The translations under genes and the position numbers were made by a program. Of a stretch of DNA of 9,536 bases, positions 1-6,049 are shown piece after piece (position 1 is the first letter of the stretch; every line of letters starts with the position of its first letter). The stretch comes from an uncultured Candidatus Saccharibacteria bacterium (GTDB taxonomy: Bacteria; Patescibacteriota; Saccharimonadia; Saccharimonadales; Saccharimonadaceae): contig CALHWA010000065.1 in assembly GCA_938036845.1 (NCBI GenBank), positions 1-9,536 of the forward strand, read 5' to 3'. A model generated the notes under the pieces. That model was not told where the DNA came from and did no database searches. It was given only the letters and a program-made list of their open reading frames with translations.

Positions 1-248
1 CTGCCAGTATCGCATAGAGATATATGCTATGGCCTACTGCCTATATGGGGGAGGGGGTATGTTTTTGCACAAGGAGTAGACAAATAGTACGCGTTCTTAC
101 ATCAAAACCATTTTTGCCTATGCGAGCCTCTTCCCTACCATCTCATTTGGTAAATAATAAGTGGGCCACATAAGCTAACTTTCCTCCAACTCTTAGCGAT
201 CGATAACGAATATGTCGGCCATTCAGCGGGAGATGAGTAAAATCGAGC
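1..248. other. Intergenic region at left edge
   Basis: I see no convincing gene here. It lies downstream of the minus-strand amidotransferase, and I find no clear terminator hairpin with a U-tract for that gene. Positions 23-60 carry a three-module motif that recurs twice elsewhere in the window. On the minus strand an ATG at 15-13 opens a frame that leaves the window after five codons. It could be the start of another gene, but too little is visible to call it. Confidence 0.5.
23..60 (+). repeat. Three-module intergenic motif, copy A
   Basis: It contains TATGCTAT (23-30), CCTACTGCC (33-41) followed by TATA, then a G-rich run ending GGGGGTATG. Copies B (1012-1060) and C (2602-2633) carry the same three modules in other orders or orientations. 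Function is unknown. Confidence 0.4.
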
Positions 249-989
249 CTAGAGCTCTTCCTGCTGATACCGCTGCACAAACCGGCGCAGGATCTTGACT
301 GGTTCGGTGACGGTTTGCTGGCGGGCATTGGCGATGAGAGTATCGGCTTCGTCCGGAGCACAGTAGCCAGCGTGGCGGTAGATATCGATGCGCAGAGCAA
401 GGCTCTCCGGGTCGAGCTCGGGATGGAACTGCGTGGCATACACATTGCGCCCCACGCGCAGCATCTGCACGCAGGTACGCGAGCGTGCTAAGACGGTGCA
501 GGCAGCTGGTGGCTCGAGCACCCCTTCTTTGTGCCCAACGAAGCCGTCGAAGGTGGTGGGTAGGTCAGCCAGAAGTGAGTCATCCCCAGCCGCTGGCGTG
601 AGGGTGATCGGCACGGCACCAATAGCCTCACCATACGCAAAGCTAGGCGTACCACCCAGTGCCGACACCAGCGCGCCAACCCCCAGGCAGGCGCCAAGAA
701 ATGGGATGTCGCGAGAAATAATCTCGCGCAGTAGCGGCATTATTACAGCTTCGAACTCGCGCTGCTCGGCAGGCTTCTCGGCCGGAGCATAGGCAAAGTT
801 GACTGGGCCGCCACCCATCAGCACACCACTATAGGCGCTGAGCGACTGCGCGGGGCGCTGCCCTGCCTCAATGCGCACTCGCTCAAGGTCACTCGGCGCA
901 AGGCCACCAAAGTGCAAAAATGCCTGATATTCGTTATCCGACGCCTCATCCTCAGGGCGCGACTGCAGTAGTACAAATGGTTTCGTCAT
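249..989 (-). CDS. Class I glutamine amidotransferase-like protein
   Basis: The 246-residue protein belongs to the class I (triad) glutamine amidotransferase superfamily, which hydrolyses glutamine and passes the ammonia to a synthetase or domain partner. The nucleophile is Cys101 in GACLGVG, the nucleophile elbow. The rest of the triad is His189 and Glu191 in QFHPE, and the family-typical GHKEG stretch is at 152-156. No synthetase domain is fused, so this is a stand-alone GMP-synthase-like or gamma-glutamyl hydrolase-like enzyme whose acceptor cannot be read from sequence. The N-terminal pattern (LLQSRPEDEASDNEY) resembles actinobacterial stand-alone members as I remember them. The ATG at 989 is preceded directly by AAGGAGT, only about one base away. 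A TGCTACACT extended -10 box lies 7 nt upstream, so the mRNA may be leaderless. The gene is monocistronic. Confidence 0.88.
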   Translation of the reverse strand: MTKPFVLLQSRPEDEASDNEYQAFLHFGGLAPSDLERVRIEAGQRPAQSLSAYSGVLMGGGPVNFAYAPAEKPAEQREFEAVIMPLLREIISRDIPFLGACLGVGALVSALGGTPSFAYGEAIGAVPITLTPAAGDDSLLADLPTTFDGFVGHKEGVLEPPAACTVLARSRTCVQMLRVGRNVYATQFHPELDPESLALRIDIYRHAGYCAPDEADTLIANARQQTVTEPVKILRRFVQRYQQEEL

Positions 990-996
990 ACTCCTT

Positions 997-1005
997 AGTG
1001 TAGCA
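997..1005 (-). promoter_or_regulatory. Extended -10 promoter of the amidotransferase gene
   Basis: On the minus strand TGCTACACT (an extended -10, TGN plus TACACT) ends 7 nt before the ATG. Transcription would start at or beside the start codon, leaving the AAGGAGT between them at the extreme 5' end or outside the message. No good -35 is seen, as is usual with extended -10 promoters. Confidence 0.45.
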
Positions 1006-1011
1006 TGGCCT

Positions 1012-1060
1012 GGCAGTAGCTAATACCCCCTGCAGACATGTGCTATGGGGTATGGGGTAT
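1012..1060 (+). repeat. Three-module intergenic motif, copy B
   Basis: GGCAGTAG (1012-1019) is the reverse complement of the CTACTGCC module of copies A and C. TGCTATGGGG followed by TATGGGGTAT is at 1041-1060. The ATACCCC at 1023-1029 can pair with GGGGTAT at 1047-1053 or 1054-1060. The motif lies just upstream of the amidotransferase promoter, so it is DNA- rather than mRNA-level for that gene unless another start exists. Confidence 0.4.
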
Positions 1061-1145
1061 CTATTGTGAGGTCATCGCAAGAAGATACCACTCACTTGCG
1101 GAATATCCTAGTAGCCAACGCCTCGCAAACGTGCACTCTCGCACC

Positions 1146-1177
1146 AAAAGAGCTGCTCTTATATACAGAGCAGCTCT
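1146..1177 (-). terminator. Intrinsic terminator after the 60-aa gene
   Basis: A perfect 10-bp stem, AGAGCTGCTC (1149-1158) with GAGCAGCTCT (1168-1177), encloses a 9-nt loop. On the minus strand it is followed by a short T run and by GGTG, which can extend the stem by pairing with CACC across a bulge. It begins 23 nt beyond the stop codon of the small charged protein. The T-tract is short, so efficiency is uncertain. Confidence 0.7.
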
Positions 1178-1200
1178 GGTGGCCATAAAAGACGCAGGAT

Positions 1201-1383
1201 TTATTGATCCATCTTGCCTTCTACGTAGCCCTCGGCTTTGTAAGCTTCTTTCTTGGCGTCGTTTGCCTTGTCTTTTACAGTATCGACGGCGTCTTCTGCA
1301 GCGTCTTTGACGTTCTCAGCCACGTCCTTAGCTTTTTCTTCTAGATCCTTAGCTTTGGCTTTGATGTCGTCAGTAAGTCCCAT
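1201..1383 (-). CDS. Small charged helical protein, CsbD/LEA-like
   Basis: This 60-residue protein has no Cys and no hydrophobic segment. About two thirds of it is Ala (11), Lys (12), Asp (10) and Glu (7). Repeating patterns such as KAKDLEEKAKDVAENVKDAA predict one long amphipathic helix. Such composition is shared by CsbD/YtxH-type stress proteins and group 3 LEA-like proteins, which protect membranes or proteins under desiccation or osmotic stress; true homology is not shown. The gene is well supported: GGAGG at 1391-1395 lies 7 nt before the ATG, a TGCTATAAT promoter is at 1419-1427, and a 10-bp-stem terminator follows the stop. It is therefore an independent unit that may be strongly expressed. 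Confidence 0.85.
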   Translation of the reverse strand: MGLTDDIKAKAKDLEEKAKDVAENVKDAAEDAVDTVKDKANDAKKEAYKAEGYVEGKMDQ

Positions 1384-1418
1384 GTGAGGTCCTCCATGGT
1401 TAGTGTTGGTACAGTTGT

Positions 1419-1427
1419 ATTATAGCA
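1419..1427 (-). promoter_or_regulatory. Extended -10 promoter of the 60-aa gene
   Basis: The minus strand reads TGCTATAAT, a consensus -10 with the extended TGN. A start about 7 nt further on gives a leader of roughly 30 nt that includes the GGAGG ribosome-binding site at 1391-1395. I see no convincing -35. Confidence 0.6.
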
Positions 1428-1674
1428 ATGTTGGGCGATAATAGCTAGATACTATAGCCTCAGACCCTTGTTCTAATAAGCATCCTTCGTTGCTAATATT
1501 CCATTGATGAAGCGCAAATATTCGCTATTGTGGTAATTTTTGCGTTCTTGCCCGGGCTTTACCTGACCGGTAGCACCCCCTGTAACACTCCAGCGAGGTA
1601 CGTAATAATAGACATACCACACAAGAAGTGTCTTTTCTCCTAAATCTCTCCCCTATTGATACACCGAGCCCAGC
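1428..1674. other. Intergenic region between the 60-aa gene and the membrane protein gene
   Basis: No gene is seen. A weak imperfect inverted repeat (CGCAAA at 1512-1517 against TTTGCG further right) is present. There is no clear U-tract terminator for the membrane protein gene that ends at 1675. Confidence 0.4.
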
Positions 1675-2478
1675 CTATTTACTCGCCGCATCGCTTGGGT
1701 CGCTCAGATATTCCTCCGCATCATGGATGAGGAAGAGGCTTACGTCGTCGCGGGTTTTACCAGCCTTGTGGAAGGGCGTGCTAATGACGTGGATGAGGAT
1801 GATCATATACACCAAGACGAAACTAATCAGCCCCACCACCGTCAGACTGGCGACAAATGGGTCGATATTGGTAATGAGCAGGAGGCCAAGCAACGCCACC
1901 ACGATAGAGCGCGCCAAGATGGATGCTGAGGGAATAAAGCGAATCCGCTGAATGTAGTCCACCCGGTGGCGGTGGCGGAGCAGCACCGTCTGCTGCTGCT
2001 TGAGCTTGACGATGAAGTTGGGTGGCACATTGCCCTGCTCCATCGTAGCAAAATACGGCGTTAAGCCCCGGATGTCCTGCCGAGCATCGTAGGCCGAGTG
2101 GCGCACATCGTCCGAAAACCCTTGAGCCACAGCGTGCAGCTGGCGCCGGAAGCCATCGAGATCAAACACCGGATAGCTCTGATGAATCGCCGCGGCGTCA
2201 TCATACATATCCTCTAGTAGCGCTGCAAACTCCGCCGGGATCCGCTCCGACTCTTTGTAGTCTGCGATCGTAGCCGAGAGTAAAAAACCAATCACAAAGG
2301 TCACGCTAGATATGACGCTATTATGCAATGAGCTCTGCTCAATCGGCTCCCACCCCAGGCGGTGCAGGACAAACTTCACGCTCACCACCACCGTCGCCAC
2401 CGCCAACGCTTGCCAAAAAATCCGCAGGAGCTTACCCTGCTGCTTAATGTGTTTTATCTGTTTGATAGGTCGATTCAT
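1675..2478 (-). CDS. Bestrophin-like/DUF4239-like membrane protein
   Basis: The 267-residue integral membrane protein has two hydrophobic helices near the N terminus (about 20-38 and 53-72) and a closely spaced pair near the C terminus (about 188-204 and 208-233). A polar helical region of about 115 residues separates the pairs. The second helix runs into ADYKESERIPAEFAALLEDMYDD, which recalls the helix and acidic stretch of bestrophin-like/DUF4239 proteins, so a channel-like role is possible but unproven. The N terminus is basic (RPIKQIKHIKQQGK), fitting an inside location. I chose ATG 2478 rather than 2583 because a TATAAT box at 2493-2488, paired with TTGCTC 16 nt upstream, lies 9 nt before it. 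The longer reading would place that promoter inside the gene. No Shine-Dalgarno site is visible. Confidence 0.75.
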   Translation of the reverse strand: MNRPIKQIKHIKQQGKLLRIFWQALAVATVVVSVKFVLHRLGWEPIEQSSLHNSVISSVTFVIGFLLSATIADYKESERIPAEFAALLEDMYDDAAAIHQSYPVFDLDGFRRQLHAVAQGFSDDVRHSAYDARQDIRGLTPYFATMEQGNVPPNFIVKLKQQQTVLLRHRHRVDYIQRIRFIPSASILARSIVVALLGLLLITNIDPFVASLTVVGLISFVLVYMIILIHVISTPFHKAGKTRDDVSLFLIHDAEEYLSDPSDAASK

Positions 2479-2487
2479 AATTTCTTT

Positions 2488-2515
2488 ATTATACCGTATC
2501 TGGCGAGGAGAGCAA
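2488..2515 (-). promoter_or_regulatory. Promoter of the membrane protein gene
   Basis: On the minus strand TTGCTC (2515-2510), a 16-nt spacer and TATAAT (2493-2488) are followed after 9 nt by the ATG at 2478. The predicted transcript has almost no 5' leader. Confidence 0.55.
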
Positions 2516-2601
2516 TTGTCTTGCCTAGCGATATGACGAAACCTGATGCGGCAGTCATTATTCATTATGTGAGATAAAACCAAGCACGCTCCATACTGAC
2601 T

Positions 2602-2633
2602 TATGCTATACCCATACCCCTACTGCCCCTATA
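2602..2633 (+). repeat. Three-module intergenic motif, copy C
   Basis: TATGCTAT is followed by ACCCATACCCC and CCTACTGCCCC, then TATA. The TATGCTAT and CCTACTGCC modules are identical to those of copy A, and CCCATACCCC is the reverse complement of the GGGGTATGGG of copy B. It overlaps the stop codon of the NUDIX gene. Confidence 0.4.
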
Positions 2634-3198
2634 GGTCGCCCCTATGACGCGGCGCAAGCTCCTCCACCGAGGCAACATCGCGCAGCCACGGGAAGTGCCG
2701 CAGTAGCACCGCTGATTGCACAAGCTCCTGCCAGGAGATCGCTCGAGTGGTTATCCGCTCGCCCGCATCGCAGTGTGGTGGCATGTGGCGCACGGGTTGC
2801 TGGGCTAGCACAAGGTGGATGAACCACTCTATCTTTGGCTCGGGCTGCACCATCTCCAGCAGCTGCCAGTCGGCAAACTCCCAGCCTGTCTCCTCGCGCA
2901 GTTCGCGCTGGGCTGCTGCAATGATGGTCGCATCCTCGGGGTCGACCCGCCCCGCCGGTAGGTAGCCACGCCGCACGATGCCGCCTGGCTGCTCTTCATC
3001 GTTTACGAGCACCGTGCCTGTATCATCGACCGCAATGACAAACACTGTATCGGGCCGGCGTACCATTTCGAAGGTTGCTACTGAGCCATCATAGAGCCGC
3101 TGCGGCCACTGGTAGACGCGAAATATCTCGCCTGCAAAGACACACTGTGCCTCGGGCGGAATCATCCGAGCATGGGGTGGAATGGTACGTTGTGTCAT
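2629..3198 (-). CDS. NUDIX hydrolase (ADP-ribose pyrophosphatase-like)
   Basis: The 189-residue protein would cleave a nucleoside diphosphate linked to another moiety, most like ADP-sugar pyrophosphatases. The NUDIX box spans about 83-105. It begins PAGRVDPED and ends RELREETGW, giving the metal-binding residues Arg98, Glu99, Glu102 and Glu103. The front of the box departs from GX5EX7RE: the first Glu is 5 rather than 6 residues after Gly83, and Arg-Glu comes one residue late. Typical NUDIX beta strands precede it (TVFVIAVDDTGTVLV, 51-65). The start is ATG 3198, because an extended -10 TGCTACAAT (3213-3205) ends 6 nt before it. An in-frame ATG at 3240 would add 14 residues upstream of that promoter. 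It is divergent from hpt, with 100 bp between starts, and substrate is not predictable. Confidence 0.85.
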   Translation of the reverse strand: MTQRTIPPHARMIPPEAQCVFAGEIFRVYQWPQRLYDGSVATFEMVRRPDTVFVIAVDDTGTVLVNDEEQPGGIVRRGYLPAGRVDPEDATIIAAAQRELREETGWEFADWQLLEMVQPEPKIEWFIHLVLAQQPVRHMPPHCDAGERITTRAISWQELVQSAVLLRHFPWLRDVASVEELAPRHRGDL

Positions 3199-3204
3199 GA
3201 TGAT

Positions 3205-3213
3205 ATTGTAGCA
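3205..3213 (-). promoter_or_regulatory. Extended -10 promoter of the NUDIX gene
   Basis: TGCTACAAT on the minus strand ends 6 nt before ATG 3198, predicting a leaderless mRNA. The same nine bases stand upstream of hpt on the other strand, 69 bp away. Confidence 0.55.
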
Positions 3214-3282
3214 TTGTTCACGTCTCCACACATTTTTCACTACACATCATCTTCCAAAAAATTCGCCCTCGCCCTGCACATC

Positions 3283-3291
3283 TGCTACAAT
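3283..3291 (+). promoter_or_regulatory. Extended -10 promoter of hpt
   Basis: TGCTACAAT ends 7 nt before the hpt ATG at 3299, placing the expected transcription start at or next to the A of the ATG. No Shine-Dalgarno sequence lies in the 7 nt between (AATCCTT). Confidence 0.55.
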
Positions 3292-3298
3292 AATCCTT

Positions 3299-3835
3299 AT
3301 GCATAATGATATCGAAACAATCCTCTTTACCAACGATGACATTGCGCGTGCTGTGGCGCGCCTGGGCCAGCAGCTGAGCCAGGAATATACCGACAAAAAC
3401 CCGCTAGTGGTGGGTATTCTGCGCGGGGCAGTGCCCTTTATGATCGACCTGGTGCGAGCGATGGATTGCATGCTGGAAATCGACTTTATGGACGTTTCGA
3501 GCTATGGCGATGAGCTGACCTCCACCGGCAATGTGCGCATCCTCAAAGACCTCGATACGGACGTGGCTGGCCGGCATGTGCTGCTGGTAGAAGACATTGT
3601 GGATACGGGCCACACTGCCCAGGCGCTGTTTGAACTCTTTGCGGAGCGCCACACCGCCAGCACTAAGCTCTGCACCCTGCTAGATAAGCCCGAGCGCCGC
3701 ACGGTGGATGTGCAGGCAGACTACATCGGCATCCCTACCCCCAATGAATTCGTGGTGGGTTACGGCTTAGACTACCGCCAGCACTACCGCAACCTGCCGT
3801 ATATTGGTGTGTTGAAGCCTGGGGCGTATCAGTAA
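3299..3835 (+). CDS. hpt: Hypoxanthine phosphoribosyltransferase
   Basis: The enzyme makes IMP (and usually GMP) from hypoxanthine or guanine and PRPP in cytoplasmic purine salvage. At 178 residues it has normal family length. All core elements are visible: the pyrophosphate loop GILRGAVPF (39-47), the flexible loop with VSSYGDE (66-72), and the PRPP-binding signature [13 protein letters not shown] (94-106) with the acidic pair Glu98-Asp99 and catalytic Asp102. Purine-binding Lys130 is in LLDKPERR, and FVVGYGLDY (151-159) carries the metal-binding Asp158. The C-terminal [13 protein letters not shown] is very typical of Firmicutes-type Hpt. The gene stands alone, transcribed away from the NUDIX gene, consistent with a cell relying on imported bases; that dependence is inference. 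No U-tract terminator is seen on the plus strand after it. Confidence 0.95.
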   Translation: MHNDIETILFTNDDIARAVARLGQQLSQEYTDKNPLVVGILRGAVPFMIDLVRAMDCMLEIDFMDVSSYGDELTSTGNVRILKDLDTDVAGRHVLLVEDIVDTGHTAQALFELFAERHTASTKLCTLLDKPERRTVDVQADYIGIPTPNEFVVGYGLDYRQHYRNLPYIGVLKPGAYQ

Positions 3836-3902
3836 GAGTGCTCCTCGTTATATTGGGCGGCCACTACGGTCGATATCTAATTGGTAATATATTGCAAAAA
3901 TA

Positions 3903-4022
3903 CAAAAAAGGCGTGTTCCCAAAACACGCCACAGATGCACACCGCCAGGTAGTGCTCCATAGAGGAAACCTCTCACACTACTTCACTCATTGGTAAGATA
4001 AGCTGACGATATGACTGACTCC
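3903..4022 (-). ncRNA. Candidate small RNA or structured 3' UTR
   Basis: The minus strand carries a promoter-like TTGTGT, a 17-nt spacer and TATACT (4058-4030). About 120 nt later a strong terminator ends the stretch. Between them is a nested hairpin at 3949-3981: outer GTAGTG/CACTAC, inner AGAGG-AAA-CCTCT. No reasonable ORF with a ribosome-binding site lies between. I recognise no known RNA family; it lacks the conserved 5S and SRP sequences. The alternative is a long structured 3' UTR of the DUF3800 gene ending at 4051. Confidence 0.35.
3904..3930 (-). terminator. Strong intrinsic terminator (minus strand)
   Basis: GGCGTGTT (3910-3917) pairs perfectly with AACACGCC (3923-3930) over a 5-nt loop. 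On the minus strand the hairpin is followed by six T residues, then more T-rich sequence, a textbook intrinsic terminator. On the plus strand no T-tract follows, so it is a poor terminator for hpt. Confidence 0.85.
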
Positions 4023-4029
4023 TTCGTTT

Positions 4030-4058
4030 AGTATAGGCTATATGCCGCTTTCACACAA
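4030..4058 (-). promoter_or_regulatory. Promoter-like sequence overlapping the DUF3800 stop codon
   Basis: TTGTGT (4058-4053) and TATACT (4035-4030) are separated by 17 nt on the minus strand. They overlap the TGA of the DUF3800 gene and point into the non-coding stretch that ends at the 3904-3930 terminator. Confidence 0.4.
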
Positions 4059-4806
4059 GGTGCCCACTATCGCCATAACCGTACCAGCGGCGCGCACCAA
4101 CGTTATAGGCAGTAACAAATTCGCCATTGATAATACGAAGCTTAGCAATGCTCAGCTTATGCAGTGCCTCTTTTTGCGGCGGGAGTCGATGTTGAATAGG
4201 CTTTGTATATGTCTGATGAATCAACCGTGCAATGTAATCAATCATCCGCAGGCCGTAGTGCGTCTGCGGATCAACTGGCACAATCTCTATCTTGTGGCGA
4301 TAGCGAGCCATTGGAAACTGATACTCATCGCTCAGCCGATCTTGCAGATATTTTTCTATCTTGCGAGCAGCTACTGCCTTCATTGTCTTGTTGCTTACGA
4401 TAATGCGCACATCGTCATTATATTGCAAAACCCACTGTCTAATGAGTCGCAGCAAAACCCGCTGCCGCAGCTTGTGACGCACACGTCGATTTCGTTGAAA
4501 GATCGGTGTTCGTACTGTCTTATCAATAACGGTGTATGCAATCCGGTGGTCGGCCTGCGCCGATAAACACGTAACGATCTGCCGCTGAGCGCGCTGCTTT
4601 TCGTGAAATGGGACACGGTTTTTATACCACGGCTTATGCGATGGTTGTTGGCGTCGATGCATTGCAGATGCATTCACCCGCCGGATCAGATTCTTCATTC
4701 GTTTGAGTGCTTCCTCATCATCAATCATCAGCGCTGCCATGACAAAGTACGGCTCGTGGGAGCTAAAGCCTAGTGTACCAGATTCGTCAATGCAGATTGT
4801 TTTCAT
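4051..4806 (-). CDS. DUF3800 domain protein (putative nuclease fold)
   Basis: The 251-residue protein opens with MKTICIDESGTLGF, the hallmark of DUF3800 (Asp7-Glu8-Ser9-Gly10). YFVMAALMIDDEE follows at 20-32 and HYGLRMIDYIARL (183-195, Asp190) lies near the C terminus, matching the family's conserved second acidic site. The family has a predicted RNase H-like fold with an acidic active site and often travels with mobile or defence genes, but its role is unknown. The middle is very basic (about 98-125, QRNRRVRHKLRQR), which fits nucleic-acid binding. I chose ATG 4806 because the DUF begins right there and a TTGCAC-17-TATTAT promoter plus a weak AGGGA site lie upstream. An in-frame start at 4893 would add 29 unrelated residues. 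No defence or transposon neighbour is visible. Confidence 0.82.
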   Translation of the reverse strand: MKTICIDESGTLGFSSHEPYFVMAALMIDDEEALKRMKNLIRRVNASAMHRRQQPSHKPWYKNRVPFHEKQRAQRQIVTCLSAQADHRIAYTVIDKTVRTPIFQRNRRVRHKLRQRVLLRLIRQWVLQYNDDVRIIVSNKTMKAVAARKIEKYLQDRLSDEYQFPMARYRHKIEIVPVDPQTHYGLRMIDYIARLIHQTYTKPIQHRLPPQKEALHKLSIAKLRIINGEFVTAYNVGARRWYGYGDSGHLV

Positions 4807-4836
4807 CTTGTATAATCCCTGTTTGGTATTGTTCTT

Positions 4837-4865
4837 ATAATAATACAAAGCAACCACACGTGCAA
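4837..4865 (-). promoter_or_regulatory. Promoter of the DUF3800 gene
   Basis: On the minus strand TTGCAC (4865-4860), 17 nt and TATTAT (4842-4837) give a start near 4830 and a leader of about 24 nt. A weak AGGGA Shine-Dalgarno site (4820-4816) lies 9 nt before ATG 4806. Confidence 0.5.
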
Positions 4866-4927
4866 ATCCACTCCTGGCATCCTGTACTGACATCAGTCAA
4901 GAGTACCCTGCACCCTGCACCCAACAA

Positions 4928-4951
4928 CCCCACACTATCAATAGCGTGGGG
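4928..4951 (-). terminator. Hairpin after the first lectin gene
   Basis: CCCCACACT (4928-4936) and AGCGTGGGG (4943-4951) form a 9-bp stem with a 6-nt loop. In the minus-strand RNA the one mismatch becomes a G-U pair. It is followed by TTGTT, a poor U-tract, so termination is probable but weaker than at 3904-3930. Confidence 0.55.
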
Positions 4952-4979
4952 TCTGCTTACGTATACTGCGGGGCGTGGC

Positions 4980-5864
4980 TTAGTTGTTGAACGTCGCAAC
5001 AATATTCATATGGCCGATTGAAGTACCATCAGGGTTATTTACCCAGTTGCTGACAAATATTGAGCCATAGCTTGCCGAGAGATAGTGCGGCTTATTTGGC
5101 TTATTGCCTGATGTCCAATCTACGTCGCCAATATCATTCATAGTGCGATCAGCCACAGTCATCCGAAGATAGCCACTATCTTGCGGTTTGGTCGTGACAC
5201 GGCGTGAGGCCTGGAACCACTCTGGTGCTGGCTGCGCCTTGGCACGCTTGTCCCACCAGTGTTGGCCAGGCTGGTTGATCTTAGTGCCGCGGCGTGGCAA
5301 CGTCCAGTACCAGCTGGATGCCCACACAGCCTTATTGTTCTTATCGTACACGACGATATTGCGGTCATCCTGGAATGCCAAGCGTGCACCCTTGCCGTCA
5401 GTATTGGATGACCACTGGGCAGCACCGGTGTGGCTGTAGAGTACCAAGTTGCCATCCTTTTGGAAGGTGAGGATAAATTCGCGGCCACCGCTAGTTTTGC
5501 CCGTCGTCAGGCAGAAGTTGTTTGGAGTAAAGTTGACGGTCTTGTTGCCCCATTCGAAAATACTAGTGCGTTCATACACGGCCTTCGTCTTTTTATCATA
5601 ATACTCGCCGCCGCTTAGCGTCCAGTGGTAGGTATCATAGAATTCGTTCTTGGGGCCACCCGCAGCACCTAGGCCACGACCGTCCTCGGTTGTCTTCCAG
5701 TACTCGTATGAGTTCATGCTTTTGACCCGGCCGATCATTGCACTACACGTATTGCGAGCATCATTGATCTCGCGCTGGGTTGCACCAGCTTGTGCACCAC
5801 CAAAGCACACCAATGCAGCCGCCACTGCCGCGCCGGCCAGCGGGTAGATTGCTAACTTTTTCAT
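4980..5864 (-). CDS. Secreted bulb-type (B-lectin) protein, paralogue 1
   Basis: The 294-residue exported protein has a Sec signal peptide (MKKL, hydrophobic core 6-22, likely signal peptidase I cut after AGA at 28). The central bulb-type mannose-specific lectin domain carries two intact QxDxNxVxY sites, QKDGNLVLY (135-143) and QDDRNIVVY (165-173), the motif that binds mannose in plant and bacterial B-lectins. Cys40 and Cys118 are conserved in the paralogue and could pair. The N-terminal part (29-110) and the C-terminal part (190-294) match no domain I know. I chose ATG 5864: AAAGGAG (5879-5873) sits 8 nt before it, while GTG 5873 and ATG 5870 overlap or crowd that site. A TATAAT box at 5917-5912 gives a leader of about 40 nt. 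No wall anchor or membrane helix is seen, so it is probably released or bound non-covalently. Confidence 0.88.
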   Translation of the reverse strand: MKKLAIYPLAGAAVAAALVCFGGAQAGATQREINDARNTCSAMIGRVKSMNSYEYWKTTEDGRGLGAAGGPKNEFYDTYHWTLSGGEYYDKKTKAVYERTSIFEWGNKTVNFTPNNFCLTTGKTSGGREFILTFQKDGNLVLYSHTGAAQWSSNTDGKGARLAFQDDRNIVVYDKNNKAVWASSWYWTLPRRGTKINQPGQHWWDKRAKAQPAPEWFQASRRVTTKPQDSGYLRMTVADRTMNDIGDVDWTSGNKPNKPHYLSASYGSIFVSNWVNNPDGTSIGHMNIVATFNN

Positions 5865-5911
5865 TGTCATCACTCCTTTGTAGAGAAGAGTTAGGCTAAT
5901 ATATATGCCTG

Positions 5912-5917
5912 ATTATA
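5912..5917 (-). promoter_or_regulatory. -10 box of lectin paralogue 1
   Basis: A consensus TATAAT on the minus strand lies about 48 nt before ATG 5864. The -35 region is T-rich without a clear TTGACA match. The A+T-rich upstream stretch (5920-5960) might act as an UP element; this is inference. Confidence 0.5.
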
Positions 5918-6049
5918 GCCAATGCATATAAAACAAAAAAGACACAAATGATGCACAATTGACAACTATCTGAGATAACTCTGTTTTTCTACACATAAGA
6001 ATACCACGCTCCCCCACCTCTCATCTCTGATTTAAACCATCCACCTACC

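Noticed and set aside
1038..1310. Plus-strand frame of 90 codons across the small charged gene
   Set aside because: No ribosome-binding site, it crosses a terminator and lies antisense to a better supported gene.
2479..2583. Longer start of the membrane protein at 2583
   Set aside because: The extra 35 residues overlap a good promoter and look unlike the rest of the protein.
3949..4020. Resemblance to the 3' half of 5S rRNA (GTAGTGTG followed by a short hairpin and CCTGGCGG)
   Set aside because: The 5' half lacks the conserved CCGAAC region, the helices pair differently from 5S, and a promoter plus U-tract terminator explain it better.
4904..4927. Short CCCTGCA tandem repeat
   Set aside because: Only two to three short units, with no sign of a CRISPR array or origin.
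5805..5864. Possible lipoprotein signal in the lectins (Cys20 in ALVC / AMVC)
   Set aside because: The residue before Cys is Val, not Gly/Ala/Ser, and a good signal peptidase I site (AGA, AHA) follows at 28.
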